38,126 bases of DNA from an uncultured Eubacteriales bacterium (lineage in GTDB: Bacteria; Bacillota; Clostridia; Christensenellales; CAG-138): positions 1 to 38,126 of the forward strand of contig CACXMS010000016.1 in the NCBI GenBank assembly GCA_902768795.1. The letters run 5' to 3'. Made by a program: the position numbers and the translations under genes. Below the pieces are notes generated by a model. It was not told the origin of the DNA, did no database searches, and saw only the letters and a program-made list of their open reading frames with translations. Below, piece after piece: positions 17,219-25,264 of this stretch; positions within the stretch are counted from its first letter, which is position 1, and each line of letters begins with the position of its first letter.

Positions 17219-18274
17219 TCATCGGGAAACCGGTTCGTCAGGCGGTTGGTTCGTCGCACACAATTCGGCGGATTCGGCCGCGTCCGGTTCATCCCCGGAC
17301 AGTTCGGTTGATTCCGCATCGGGCGCTTCCGTCTCGGCGTCCAAAACCGGCGGATATTCCACAATCGCGTCCGGACGCATCTGTTTTGCGGCAAATGCGC
17401 GGGCGGAACGGATCCAGATCGCCTCGCCGTCCTCGTTCAGGTGAATGCCGGCGTCGCTGGACAATTCCAGCCGCAGATAGCCGTTTTCATCCATCAAAAG
17501 ATCGGCAAAGTTCAAAAAGTCAACGCCGTGCTCTGCACAGATTCCTTCGAGGATTGCATTGAAGCTGTTCCAATGGTTGATTTCGAGATTTTCATGGCGG
17601 CAATGCCAATAGGTAACCGGCAGAATGCCTTCGATAATGATCCTCGTATCGGGGCACTCGGCCTGGATCACCTCGATCATCGTGGCAAAGTATCCCTCCA
17701 CATCCGACCACCTGCGGCTGTCGATATCGTTCAGGCCGAGCATGATGAATACCTTTTTCGCTTCCGTCTGCGTAATTGCCTGCGTGATCGAAACCGCCTT
17801 GCCGCGATACATAAAGGTGATCGCGCCCGGATGCGCTTTGTTGCCGCTCGCGTTTTTCACGCTCATCGAAACCGTTCCGATCACCTGCGCGCTGCCGAGA
17901 AACGATTCATCCTTCTGCCGGATGCTCCGCACATAGTTCGAAAGCGCGCGGGTCAGAGAATCGCCGATAAACAGCGCGTCGTCGAAGTAGGAATCATACA
18001 TGCCGGAGTCCAGCATTTCGGCAGTGATGCGTTCGGGCGTCGGTTCGGGCGTCGGCGTCGGCGTAGGCGTAGGGGTCGGCGACGGCGTCGGTTCGGGCGT
18101 CGGCTCGGGCGTCGGAGTCGGCTCGGGCGTCGGGACTTCCGTCGGCGCGGCAGAGACCGTCTGAACGGGCGCCGCAATCGCTTCCGGTACGCTGCGGTCG
18201 GCGCAGCCGAAGCAAAGCAGCATCGCTGCCAAAAGAATTACCACCATTCCCGTTCTGACCCGTATGCGCTTCAT
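17219..18274 (-). CDS. SGNH/GDSL-type esterase lipoprotein
   Basis: The 351-residue protein starts at MKRIRVRTG, five bases after GGAGG. The open frame upstream is not translated because the promoter lies inside it. A lipoprotein signal ends at C24 (CFGC), followed by a PTPEPTP-rich tether (about 45-85) and an SGNH hydrolase domain. Visible are FIGDSLT with nucleophile S106, the GLND block, and a late D/H pair in SSDAGIHLN. It probably hydrolyses or transfers acyl esters on a surface polymer, opposing or assisting the MBOAT/DHHW pair encoded downstream. It is the first gene of the four-gene operon. Its stop TGA lies just ahead of the next gene's ribosome site. Confidence 0.85.
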   Translation of the reverse strand: MKRIRVRTGMVVILLAAMLLCFGCADRSVPEAIAAPVQTVSAAPTEVPTPEPTPTPEPTPEPTPSPTPTPTPTPTPEPTPERITAEMLDSGMYDSYFDDALFIGDSLTRALSNYVRSIRQKDESFLGSAQVIGTVSMSVKNASGNKAHPGAITFMYRGKAVSITQAITQTEAKKVFIMLGLNDIDSRRWSDVEGYFATMIEVIQAECPDTRIIIEGILPVTYWHCRHENLEINHWNSFNAILEGICAEHGVDFLNFADLLMDENGYLRLELSSDAGIHLNEDGEAIWIRSARAFAAKQMRPDAIVEYPPVLDAETEAPDAESTELSGDEPDAAESAELCATNQPPDEPVSR

Positions 18275-18298
18275 CCGCACCTCCATACATTTTTTGTT

Positions 18299-18327
18299 AT
18301 TATAGCAAAACGGATCGGATTTTTCAA
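18299..18327 (-). promoter_or_regulatory. Promoter of the acetylation operon
   Basis: TTGAAA (18327-18322), a 17-base spacer and a perfect TATAAT (18304-18299) precede the GDSL lipoprotein gene. The transcript would start about 18 bases before the ATG. Confidence 0.85.
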
Positions 18328-18364
18328 CCGGATTCCTTGATTTTTGCTTTTTTGGCAAAATGCG

Positions 18365-18393
18365 TTGCATCCGCAGGACGAATATGGTACGAT
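18365..18393 (+). promoter_or_regulatory. Candidate promoter giving a leaderless mRNA for the 18400 gene
   Basis: TTGCAT, a 17-base spacer and TACGAT end six bases before the ATG. The predicted start of transcription is at the start codon itself. The boxes are weak individually (3 and 4 of 6), so the call leans on spacing and on three similar cases in the window. Confidence 0.45.
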
Positions 18394-18399
18394 ACGTGC

Positions 18400-18906
18400 A
18401 TGCAACCGTCGATTGAAACATCTGTCTTCACACTTTTGCGCTCCTGCACAACCGTCAAGCAGGAGGGTTTTCGCATTCTGCTTTTTGAATCCCCCGCCGG
18501 TTGGCGGGATGCGGTGCGGGAATACGGAAGCCGCGCGGTTTCGGACGCATGCGCCCGGGTTCTGAACGATCTCTACCGAAAATCCTTCGGTGTTTCGTTT
18601 CTCTTTTCCGACGCCTGCATGTCGTTTGAGTTCCGATACCATCTCAACGCGTACCTTTGGACCGTCGGGCTCGGAAAGCGGCGGCATATTACAACGCTTG
18701 CCATTCCGAAAAAGCTGCTCGAACGCGCCTGCCGTTCGATCGAAATCGATGCAAAGGACGTTTATAAACCCTCGCAGCGCTTTATGTTCCGCTATTTTTT
18801 CGGCATCCGAAGCGAATTTCGCCGTTCGGTCTGCGATCCGTATGCGGTGAAAATCGGCGCAAACTACGTGCGGATTCCGTTCTTTTTCCGTCAAACCGCG
18901 CGATAG
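18400..18906 (+). CDS. Protein of unknown function, 168 residues
   Basis: I do not recognise the family. The start MQPSIETSVF is chosen from the promoter position, because no Shine-Dalgarno site precedes any Met nearby. Codon choice looks like the neighbouring genes (frequent GC in third positions), which supports real coding over the opposite-strand frame. The protein is mixed alpha/beta in feel, basic in its C-terminal half (for example KKLLERACRS and RYFFGIRSEFRRS), and lacks a signal peptide or membrane helix, so it is likely cytoplasmic. It lies 60 bases upstream of the DivIC-like gene, which has its own promoter. Confidence 0.65.
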   Translation: MQPSIETSVFTLLRSCTTVKQEGFRILLFESPAGWRDAVREYGSRAVSDACARVLNDLYRKSFGVSFLFSDACMSFEFRYHLNAYLWTVGLGKRRHITTLAIPKKLLERACRSIEIDAKDVYKPSQRFMFRYFFGIRSEFRRSVCDPYAVKIGANYVRIPFFFRQTAR

Positions 18907-18931
18907 TTTCAAAAATTCCGCATTTTACCCG

Positions 18932-18960
18932 TTCCCAAGCGGGATAAAATCTGCTATACT
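18932..18960 (+). promoter_or_regulatory. Promoter giving a leaderless mRNA for the DivIC-like gene
   Basis: TTCCCA (18932-18937), a 17-base spacer and TATACT (18955-18960) end six bases before the ATG at 18967. No ribosome site lies between. Confidence 0.6.
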
Positions 18961-18966
18961 GGTGTT

Positions 18967-19296
18967 ATGGAAAAAAGCCAACCGAAACAAGTGAAGATTC
19001 GGACCATCCGCCTCAAGCCCAGCTTTCTGCTTCTGCTTGTGGTTGTTTGCGTATTGGTTCTTGCGGCGCTGATCATCCCGCAGCGCATCCGTATCCGGGA
19101 AGCGCAGGATGAACTGGCCGAAAAGCAGCAGGAGCTCGCGCAGATCAAGTTTGAATACGAACAGGAACGCCGCAATCTCGACTATATGCGGACCGATGAA
19201 TACAAAGTGCAGCAGGGGCTGATGAAATACGGCTGGCATTACAAGCAGGATAAGCTGATCGAGGACGACGCGCTTGCCAAGGGAGCGACGCCGTGA
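18967..19296 (+). CDS. DivIC/FtsL-like septum formation protein
   Basis: The 109-residue single-pass membrane protein has a basic cytoplasmic start (1-18), a hydrophobic helix (about 19-41), then a heptad-rich coiled coil (about 45-75, EAQDELAEKQQELAQ). It ends with a short C-terminal part containing YKVQQGLMKYGWHY. This is the size and layout of FtsL/DivIC proteins, which join the FtsB/FtsQ complex at the division septum. The family is weakly conserved, so the assignment rests on architecture. Its TGA overlaps the GTG start of the Ppx/GppA gene (GTGA), so the two are co-translated. No Shine-Dalgarno site is present and the mRNA is predicted to be leaderless. Confidence 0.75.
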   Translation: MEKSQPKQVKIRTIRLKPSFLLLLVVVCVLVLAALIIPQRIRIREAQDELAEKQQELAQIKFEYEQERRNLDYMRTDEYKVQQGLMKYGWHYKQDKLIEDDALAKGATP

Positions 19297-20147
19297 GCCG
19301 CATCGCCGTCATCGATATCGGAAGCAATTCCGTGCGGTATATGGAAGCGGAGCGCACCGAAACGAGTGTGCTTTCGTTGTTTAAGGAATTGAAAACAACG
19401 CGGCTGGCGGAAGGGCAGGACGCGCTCAAAGCCCTGCAGCCCGAGCCGATGCGACGCACGGCAAAGGCGGTTCAGGAATATGCAGAGCGCGCCCAAAAAC
19501 ACGGCTTGCCGATCTTTGCTTACGCCACCAGCGCCGTAAGAGAAGCAAGCAATCAGGCCGCTTTTTTGGATCTTCTAAACGGCGCCGTTCCCGTGACGGT
19601 TCTTTCCGGTCCCGAGGAGGGGCGCATGGCCTATCTCGGCGCAACCGGCGGCAGCGGAACGCTGATCGACATCGGCGGCGGCAGTTTTCAGATCGTCACG
19701 GAATCCGCGTCTTTCAGCGCGCCGATCGGCTGCGTTCGCTTTCGGGACCGATTTCCGGACGGAACGCCGGCTTCGCTGTACGCGGCGCTTCGCCCCTGGG
19801 CGGACGCCTTTTTATCGGACGTCTTCCCTGCCGCCCGGCCGGTCACAGGCGTCGGCGGCACGGTCACGACGCTCGGCGCGCTTCTGCTCGGACAAACGCG
19901 CTACGACGGCGCCGCGCTTTCCTCTGTCCGCATTACGCCCGAAAACCTCGATACGCTCCTGCAAACGCTGTTTGAGATGGGCGATCGCCGAAAAGAGCAC
20001 CCTCTGCTCAAAGAGCGGCACAATGTGATCCTGCAGGGCGGAACGATTCTCCGTTACCTGATGGAGCGGCTCCGGATCGCTTCCCTCACCCCGTGCGACC
20101 GCGACGGAATGGAAGGATTCGCGCTGTACGGTGCTCCGATAAAATAA
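19293..20147 (+). CDS. Ppx/GppA-family exopolyphosphatase/pppGpp phosphatase
   Basis: The 284-residue protein is of the ASKHA sugar-kinase fold. Signatures are the phosphate-1 loop VIDIGSNSVR, ATSAVREA, SGPEEGRMAYLGA, the phosphate-2 loop LIDIGGGSFQ, and the adenosine-like motif TGVGGTVTTLGAL. It probably hydrolyses polyphosphate or pppGpp in the cytoplasm. It is close to the length of short Ppx1/GppA proteins with no C-terminal HD domain. It starts with GTG overlapping the stop of the DivIC-like gene and is followed by a terminator, so the two genes form one unit. Confidence 0.9.
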   Translation: MSRIAVIDIGSNSVRYMEAERTETSVLSLFKELKTTRLAEGQDALKALQPEPMRRTAKAVQEYAERAQKHGLPIFAYATSAVREASNQAAFLDLLNGAVPVTVLSGPEEGRMAYLGATGGSGTLIDIGGGSFQIVTESASFSAPIGCVRFRDRFPDGTPASLYAALRPWADAFLSDVFPAARPVTGVGGTVTTLGALLLGQTRYDGAALSSVRITPENLDTLLQTLFEMGDRRKEHPLLKERHNVILQGGTILRYLMERLRIASLTPCDRDGMEGFALYGAPIK

Positions 20148-20170
20148 ACGGTGCTATAACAGCATAAAAC

Positions 20171-20198
20171 CGGGACGGCTTCCGCCATCCCGTTTTTT
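20171..20198 (+). terminator. Terminator of the divIC-ppx unit
   Basis: A 9-bp stem with one C-A mismatch (CGGGACGGC with GCCATCCCG) and a 4-base loop is followed by six T on the plus strand. On the other strand the hairpin is followed by GGTTTTATG, so it may also help end the convergent RND transcript. Confidence 0.8.
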
Positions 20199-20211
20199 CT
20201 TTAATAATGCT

Positions 20212-23200
20212 TTATTCCGTCGGTGATCCGTCAGCCGTTTCCGGCTGCGGCGCCGTCGGTTTTTTATCGCGCCGCAAAAGGTCGTACAGCACGGGCACGA
20301 TAAACACGGTCATCAGCGTAGCATACGTCAGGCCGCCGATGCACACGATCGCGACGGGCTGAATGATCTCCGCGCCTGTTCCCAGCCCGATCGCAAGCGG
20401 CAGCAGACCGAGGATCGTTGTGAGCGCCGTCATCAGCACCGGGCGGATCCGCATCGTCGTAGCGCGGACGATCGCCTCGCGCTTTGTCAGCCCTTCCTCC
20501 TCTCGCAGCCGGTTCGCGCAGTCCACGAGCACGATCCCGTTGTTGACGACGATACCGACGAGCATGATCATGCCGATCATGGCGACGATGCTGACCTCGT
20601 ATCCGGCGATCAGCAGCCCGAGGAAGCCGCCGGCAAAGGACAGCGGAACGGTCAGAATCACGATAAAGGGACTCAGCAGCGACTGGAACTGCGCGACCAT
20701 GATCAGGTAAATGATCAGGATTCCGAGCAGCAGCATTTCCAGCAGATCGCGCATCGCGCTCATAATCGTTTCATTTTCGCCCGCGTACTCGATCTTACAG
20801 CCCGCCGGAAGCTTCAGATCCGCAAGCGCCCGCCGCGCTTCGGCGGAAACGAGCGTCACATTGTAGCCGTCCGCAACCGTTGCGGAAACCGACAGATAGC
20901 GGCGCTGTTCGGAGCGGGTGATCGAAGCGAGCGTTTCCGTTTCCGTGACGGTCGCAATCTCCGACAGCGGAACGGTTTCCTTTGTGCCGTCGCGCAGCGT
21001 TGCGGTCAGCGTCATGTTCTCCATTCTTTCACGGTCCGCCGCGCCGTTTTCGGATAGAATCGTGGCCGAAAGAGACGTCGTATCGGTCGTAACCTGCGTC
21101 GCGGATACCGTGTCGGTCAGTTCGGAAACGATTGCGAGATAAACCTGCGCGGTCGTCAGATTATGCGCGATCGCCTTTTCCTTGTCGACGGTGATATGCA
21201 GCGCGGGCATCGTTTCTTCCGAACCGCCGCTGATCTCCGTCAAACCCTCCACGGTTTTCAGCCGCTGTGCAACGGCTTTCCCCGCCAGTCGAAGATCGTC
21301 CAGTTCATTCGAGTAGATATTCATGCTGAACCCGTCGCCCGAGAGCGAGGAGCTCATGCTCATGGTCGACATGCCGGCAACGGTATAATTCACGCGATCG
21401 GCAAACGGTTCAAGCGCCGCTTTGATGTCCCGCGTGGCTTCGATGCTCGACCGGCCGCTCGTTTCGTCGACAAGCGCATAAATCGTAATCCGCGAATTCG
21501 AAACCGATGACGAAAGCCCGATGATGCTCGAAAGTCCGCCGCCGATCATGCCGCCGATGTCGCATAGATCCGGAACGGTCGCAACGGCGGCAAGCAGCTC
21601 GTCCGCAAGGAGGCAGCTTTCCTCAAACGTATAGTCCTCCGGGATGTTTGCAGTCACGGAGATCTGGGTGCCGCCGCTCTCCGGAAAATACACAAACCCC
21701 TGCCGCAGCGAAAGGAACGCGCTCCCGCCGAGCAGCAAAACCGCGAGGATCAGCGCGGCGGCGCGATGTCCGACCGCAAATCGCACGGCTTTTTCGAGCC
21801 CGCCGACGAGCGCTTTTGCCGCCTTGCCCATCGGCTTCACATTGCGCCGCAAAAGCCCCTGCGCCATCGCCGGGATCACCGTGAGCGCAACGATCAGCGA
21901 CGCGAGCAGCGAATACGCGATCGTCAGGATCATATCCATAAAGATCTGCCGCGTCAACCCCTCTACAAACAGGATCGGAACAAACACGCAGATCGTCGTC
22001 AGCGTAGACGCCGTGATCGCGCCCATGACCTCTCGCGCGCCGCGAATTGCCGCTTCCTTTGCCGGAACGCCCTCCGCGCGGAGACGGTAAATGTTTTCGA
22101 TCACGACGATGGAATTGTCGACCAGCATACCGATGCCGATCGCGAGCCCCGCCATCGAAATAATGTTCATCGTGACGCCCGAAAAATACATCAGCACCAG
22201 CGCGAACAGTACGGAAACCGGAATCGAAATGCCGACGGCCAGCGTCGGTCTCAGGTCCCGCAGGAACAGGAACAGAATCAGAATCGCAAGAGCGCCGCCG
22301 ATCAATAGGCTCTCCACGACCGAAGACATTGCCATGTGGATGTAATCGCCCTGATCCATCAGCGAAACAAAGCGCAATCCCGGATACTGCTCCTCGAGCG
22401 AACGGAATTTTTCCGTGATATTATCCGCCACGGTCGCCGTCGCGTAAGCCGACTGGCGCGTAAAGGAAAGCAGAACCCCGTTTTCTCCGTTGATACGCGC
22501 ATAGGTCGTCCCGCTGTTGTCGATGACGCGCACGTTCGCTACGTCGCTCAGCCGCACAACGTCGAGCTCTTCGAGTCCGAGCGAGATCAGCGCGACGTTC
22601 TCCAGCGCTTCGACGCCGCGCACCTTATCGCCGACATTGACGATCCAGTTCGTTTCCCCGTCCGAAACAAAGCCCGCCGGCATCTCGAAATTCTGCGCCT
22701 GCACAAGCTGCGCGACAAGCTCTTTGGTCAGAATGCCGTGCAGGTCTGCGGCTTCCTTGGCGGCAGCCAACTGTTCCTTTGCCGCTGCAAGCGCATCGTC
22801 AAGCTGCTTTTCGCCGCTGTTCAATTCCTCGGTGCCGCTTTCGAGCTGTTCCTTGCCCTCGTCGAGCTTTTTCTGCGCGTTCCAGAGCTGTGCGTTCGCA
22901 GTGCTGCGCTGCTGATCGATCGTTCCGTATCCGCTTTCGACCTGCTGCATACCGCTTTGGGCTTCCCGGAGCTTTTCCTCAAGCGCCGCAACGGCTTCAT
23001 CCAGTTGATCAAACTGTTCGAGCACACCCGGAATTTCGTCCCGCGTAATCCCATACCCGGCAAGCTGCCCGTCGATTGACGCGAGCCCCTGCTCGACAAC
23101 CGCAAGCCGCTGTTTCGGCGTTTCCAGCGCCGCGGCGCGTTCCTCCTCCGAGAGCGTCGGATCGTTTTCAATCTCCTCGATCGATGCCTCGAGCACCGCT

Positions 23201-24126
23201 TTGCTGCGTTCCAGCATCTGCACGGATTGCTGCAGGGTTTGCAGCAGGGAGCGCGTTTCGGCGGATGCCTCGGCTTCGGCGCGCAGCGCTGCGAGCTGCT
23301 CGTTCAGGACCGTGATCGCTTCGGAAAGCTGCGACTTGGTGTCGTCCAGTTTCTTTTGGGCCTCGTCGAATGCGTGGTTCGCTTCCCAGCGGCCGACGTT
23401 CAGCTTGTCCTGCCCTTTCTCCAGCTCCTCCCGCGCGCTGTCCAGTTCCTCCCTGCCCTCCGTGATCTTCTGCCTCGCCTCGTCAAGCTCGTCGAACGCT
23501 TCTTTGGAGGCGTCGTCGATCGAGCCGTACAGGATTTCATTCAGCCGGTCGATTTTTTCGGTGTCCAGCTCAATCTCAATCTGTTCCGCCACAATGCCCG
23601 ATGCGGATACGGACGCAACGCCGTTCGTTCCCTCCAGGGCGGGAAGCAGCGTATCGTTGACGAACGCGGACAGCCCGATCGGATCCATATTCTGATAGGA
23701 AACCGCCGCAACGACCGTCGGAATCAGGTCGGTCGAAAGCTCAATCACCGACGGCGTTCCGACCGCGTCCGGCCATGTGCTCTGCAGCCGCGAAATCACC
23801 TGCTGAATATCCAGCATCGCCCGATCCGGATTCACCGAATCCTCGAACGTCAGAAAAACCGTGGAGTAATTCTCCGCGCTCGTGGAGGTGATTTCCTTCA
23901 GATCGTCCAGCGATGCGAGCGCCTGCTCGAGCGGTCTGGAAACGGTCTGCTCGACCTCCTCCGGGACGGCGCCGATATAGGAGGTGAACAGCACAATATA
24001 CGGAAAGCTCATTTTGGGCAAAAGATCGGGCGTCATCTTCGTCACGGAGACCGTTCCGAGAACAAGCACGAGAATGACCGCTACAAGGACGGTAAACGGT
24101 TTTTTTACGCTGAATTTCGATAGCAT
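20212..24126 (-). CDS. RND-family exporter with a long coiled-coil insert
   Basis: The 1304-residue protein has the AcrB/SwrC layout of two similar halves, each with a leading helix, a large external domain and a block of helices. Helix-4 region GIGMLVDNSIVVIENIYR keeps one Asp of the usual pair, and the matching second-half segment is IVVNNGIVLVDCANR. Between about residues 203 and 462 the first external domain carries a coiled-coil insert rich in E/Q/L/K. It probably exports a hydrophobic compound, lipid or peptide using the proton gradient. The ATG at 24126 is preferred (GGAG 5 bases upstream) to one ten codons earlier. There is no adaptor gene beside it. The substrate is unknown. Confidence 0.9.
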   Translation of the reverse strand: MLSKFSVKKPFTVLVAVILVLVLGTVSVTKMTPDLLPKMSFPYIVLFTSYIGAVPEEVEQTVSRPLEQALASLDDLKEITSTSAENYSTVFLTFEDSVNPDRAMLDIQQVISRLQSTWPDAVGTPSVIELSTDLIPTVVAAVSYQNMDPIGLSAFVNDTLLPALEGTNGVASVSASGIVAEQIEIELDTEKIDRLNEILYGSIDDASKEAFDELDEARQKITEGREELDSAREELEKGQDKLNVGRWEANHAFDEAQKKLDDTKSQLSEAITVLNEQLAALRAEAEASAETRSLLQTLQQSVQMLERSKAVLEASIEEIENDPTLSEEERAAALETPKQRLAVVEQGLASIDGQLAGYGITRDEIPGVLEQFDQLDEAVAALEEKLREAQSGMQQVESGYGTIDQQRSTANAQLWNAQKKLDEGKEQLESGTEELNSGEKQLDDALAAAKEQLAAAKEAADLHGILTKELVAQLVQAQNFEMPAGFVSDGETNWIVNVGDKVRGVEALENVALISLGLEELDVVRLSDVANVRVIDNSGTTYARINGENGVLLSFTRQSAYATATVADNITEKFRSLEEQYPGLRFVSLMDQGDYIHMAMSSVVESLLIGGALAILILFLFLRDLRPTLAVGISIPVSVLFALVLMYFSGVTMNIISMAGLAIGIGMLVDNSIVVIENIYRLRAEGVPAKEAAIRGAREVMGAITASTLTTICVFVPILFVEGLTRQIFMDMILTIAYSLLASLIVALTVIPAMAQGLLRRNVKPMGKAAKALVGGLEKAVRFAVGHRAAALILAVLLLGGSAFLSLRQGFVYFPESGGTQISVTANIPEDYTFEESCLLADELLAAVATVPDLCDIGGMIGGGLSSIIGLSSSVSNSRITIYALVDETSGRSSIEATRDIKAALEPFADRVNYTVAGMSTMSMSSSLSGDGFSMNIYSNELDDLRLAGKAVAQRLKTVEGLTEISGGSEETMPALHITVDKEKAIAHNLTTAQVYLAIVSELTDTVSATQVTTDTTSLSATILSENGAADRERMENMTLTATLRDGTKETVPLSEIATVTETETLASITRSEQRRYLSVSATVADGYNVTLVSAEARRALADLKLPAGCKIEYAGENETIMSAMRDLLEMLLLGILIIYLIMVAQFQSLLSPFIVILTVPLSFAGGFLGLLIAGYEVSIVAMIGMIMLVGIVVNNGIVLVDCANRLREEEGLTKREAIVRATTMRIRPVLMTALTTILGLLPLAIGLGTGAEIIQPVAIVCIGGLTYATLMTVFIVPVLYDLLRRDKKPTAPQPETADGSPTE

Positions 24127-24170
24127 CTGCACTCCGACGCCGCCTTTGGGCGACATTGTATATTAAGATT

Positions 24171-24176
24171 AGTATA
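24171..24176 (-). promoter_or_regulatory. Possible -10 box of the RND gene
   Basis: TATACT on the minus strand lies about 45 bases before the chosen ATG. No convincing -35 box is seen at 16-18 bases, so this is weak. Confidence 0.35.
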
Positions 24177-24252
24177 GCAGATTCCGATTCGCCGCAATGT
24201 GAAAATCGTGTGAACTATTGCCGTTCGGAAAGACGAGCCGTGCATCGGGGGA

Positions 24253-24277
24253 CAAAAAGCCGGGCGCAAATGCCCGG
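24253..24277 (-). terminator. Rho-independent terminator downstream of lexA
   Basis: A 6-bp GC stem (CCGGGC/GCCCGG) with a 6-base loop is followed by CTTTTTG on the minus strand. It is about 180 bases after the lexA stop and ahead of the RND promoter region. Confidence 0.7.
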
Positions 24278-24453
24278 AAAAATTTTTGCAGTTTGCAATT
24301 TGTTCAAAGTCTGCACGTATTTCTGTCAAATTGACCGGTTATACTATGCACTGTAGAAAGAACTTCTACAACCTCCATTATACTTCCTAAATAATACTCC
24401 CCCGGAAACGACGCGCCTCCCCCTCGGCGCGTTGTTTCCATTTTGGAAAAGAA
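24278..24453. other. Gene-free stretch after lexA with a long hairpin
   Basis: It holds a 14-bp hairpin at 24404-24439 (GGAAAC and ACGCGCC arms, one mismatch on the minus strand) that lacks a T-run, and a smaller palindrome TGTAGAA/TTCTACA near 24352-24374. No ORF with a ribosome site was found. The first hairpin is probably part of the lexA 3' end. Confidence 0.5.
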
Positions 24454-25071
24454 TCAGTCCAGATTTTTGATGACCTTGACCGCAACGCCCTGAATCGCAA
24501 GATGCTGTACGGACAGATCGATCGTCTGCGTGCGGAACGAATCGTTTTCCGGAACGAGATCGACCCGGCTGTTGCGGCGCGGATAATACCGTTTCAAGGT
24601 CGCGCTCTCATCGTCCACGAGCGCGACGACGATCTGCCCGGGCTCCGCATCCTCCTGCTGCCGGATCACGACCAGATCCCCGTCGTCGATCCCGGCTTTG
24701 ATCATCGAACAGCCGTTTGCGCGCAGGATGAAAAAATCGCCCTTGCCGACCAGCGTTTCGGGCAAACGAACATATTCCTCGATGTTCTCCTCGGCCAGCA
24801 GCGGCAACCCGCAGGCAATCGAACCGACCAACGGGATTTCAAGCGTTTCCGCTTCCTCTCTCGATGCGGCCTGCGTGCGGATGCGGCGATGTCCTGCATA
24901 CTCGATCATTCCGTGCGCGTTCATATAGCGCAGATAGCGGCTGACCGTCGCCTGCGGGATTCCCGTTCTCCCGACCAGTTCTAAAATTGTCGGCGCGACG
25001 CCCGTTTCCCGGCGGTGCCGGTCGATCGCCTCTTCCAGAATTTTGAAGTACTCGGTTTTCAGCGGCTTCAT
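24454..25071 (-). CDS. lexA: LexA SOS repressor
   Basis: The 205-residue repressor of DNA-damage genes has an N-terminal winged helix-turn-helix (about 1-65, with TGIPQATVSRYLRYM as recognition region) and a C-terminal S24 self-cleavage domain. The nucleophile is S122 (NGCSMIKAGI) and the general base is K160 (SATLKRYY). The cleavage site is C87-G88 in SIACGLPLLAEEN, where classical LexA has Ala-Gly; my recollection is that the Cys variant is seen in clostridial relatives. It has its own promoter and is divergent from lysA. I see no clear LexA operator in its own promoter. S24-type phage repressors are the alternative, but the neighbours are chromosomal. Confidence 0.88.
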   Translation of the reverse strand: MKPLKTEYFKILEEAIDRHRRETGVAPTILELVGRTGIPQATVSRYLRYMNAHGMIEYAGHRRIRTQAASREEAETLEIPLVGSIACGLPLLAEENIEEYVRLPETLVGKGDFFILRANGCSMIKAGIDDGDLVVIRQQEDAEPGQIVVALVDDESATLKRYYPRRNSRVDLVPENDSFRTQTIDLSVQHLAIQGVAVKVIKNLD

Positions 25072-25103
25072 ACTGTATCATCCCTTTTCGATAATTTTAT
25101 TTC

Positions 25104-25132
25104 ATTATGACGCATTTTTGTGAAAAAGTCAA
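25104..25132 (-). promoter_or_regulatory. lexA promoter
   Basis: TTGACT (25132-25127), a 17-base spacer and CATAAT (25109-25104) lie about 33 bases before the lexA ATG. AAAAGGG serves as ribosome site. Confidence 0.75.
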
Positions 25133-25201
25133 CCCGTTACAAGGCAAAACGATCAAAAATTCTCATTTTGTCCATATGTTTGTAAAATAATATATTTTCT
25201 A

Positions 25202-25230
25202 TTGACAAGGACGGGCATTTCGGGTATAAA
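25202..25230 (+). promoter_or_regulatory. lysA promoter
   Basis: A perfect TTGACA (25202-25207), a 17-base spacer and TATAAA (25225-25230) give a predicted start near 25237. The 28-base leader carries GAAAGGG and leaves no room for a lysine riboswitch. Confidence 0.85.
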
Positions 25231-25264
25231 AGGAATACACTGTGGATCGGGAAAGGGCAAAGAA

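Noticed and set aside
25072..25264. Lysine riboswitch in front of lysA
   Set aside because: The promoter leaves a leader of only about 28 bases, too short for the roughly 170-base riboswitch, and no conserved core is seen.
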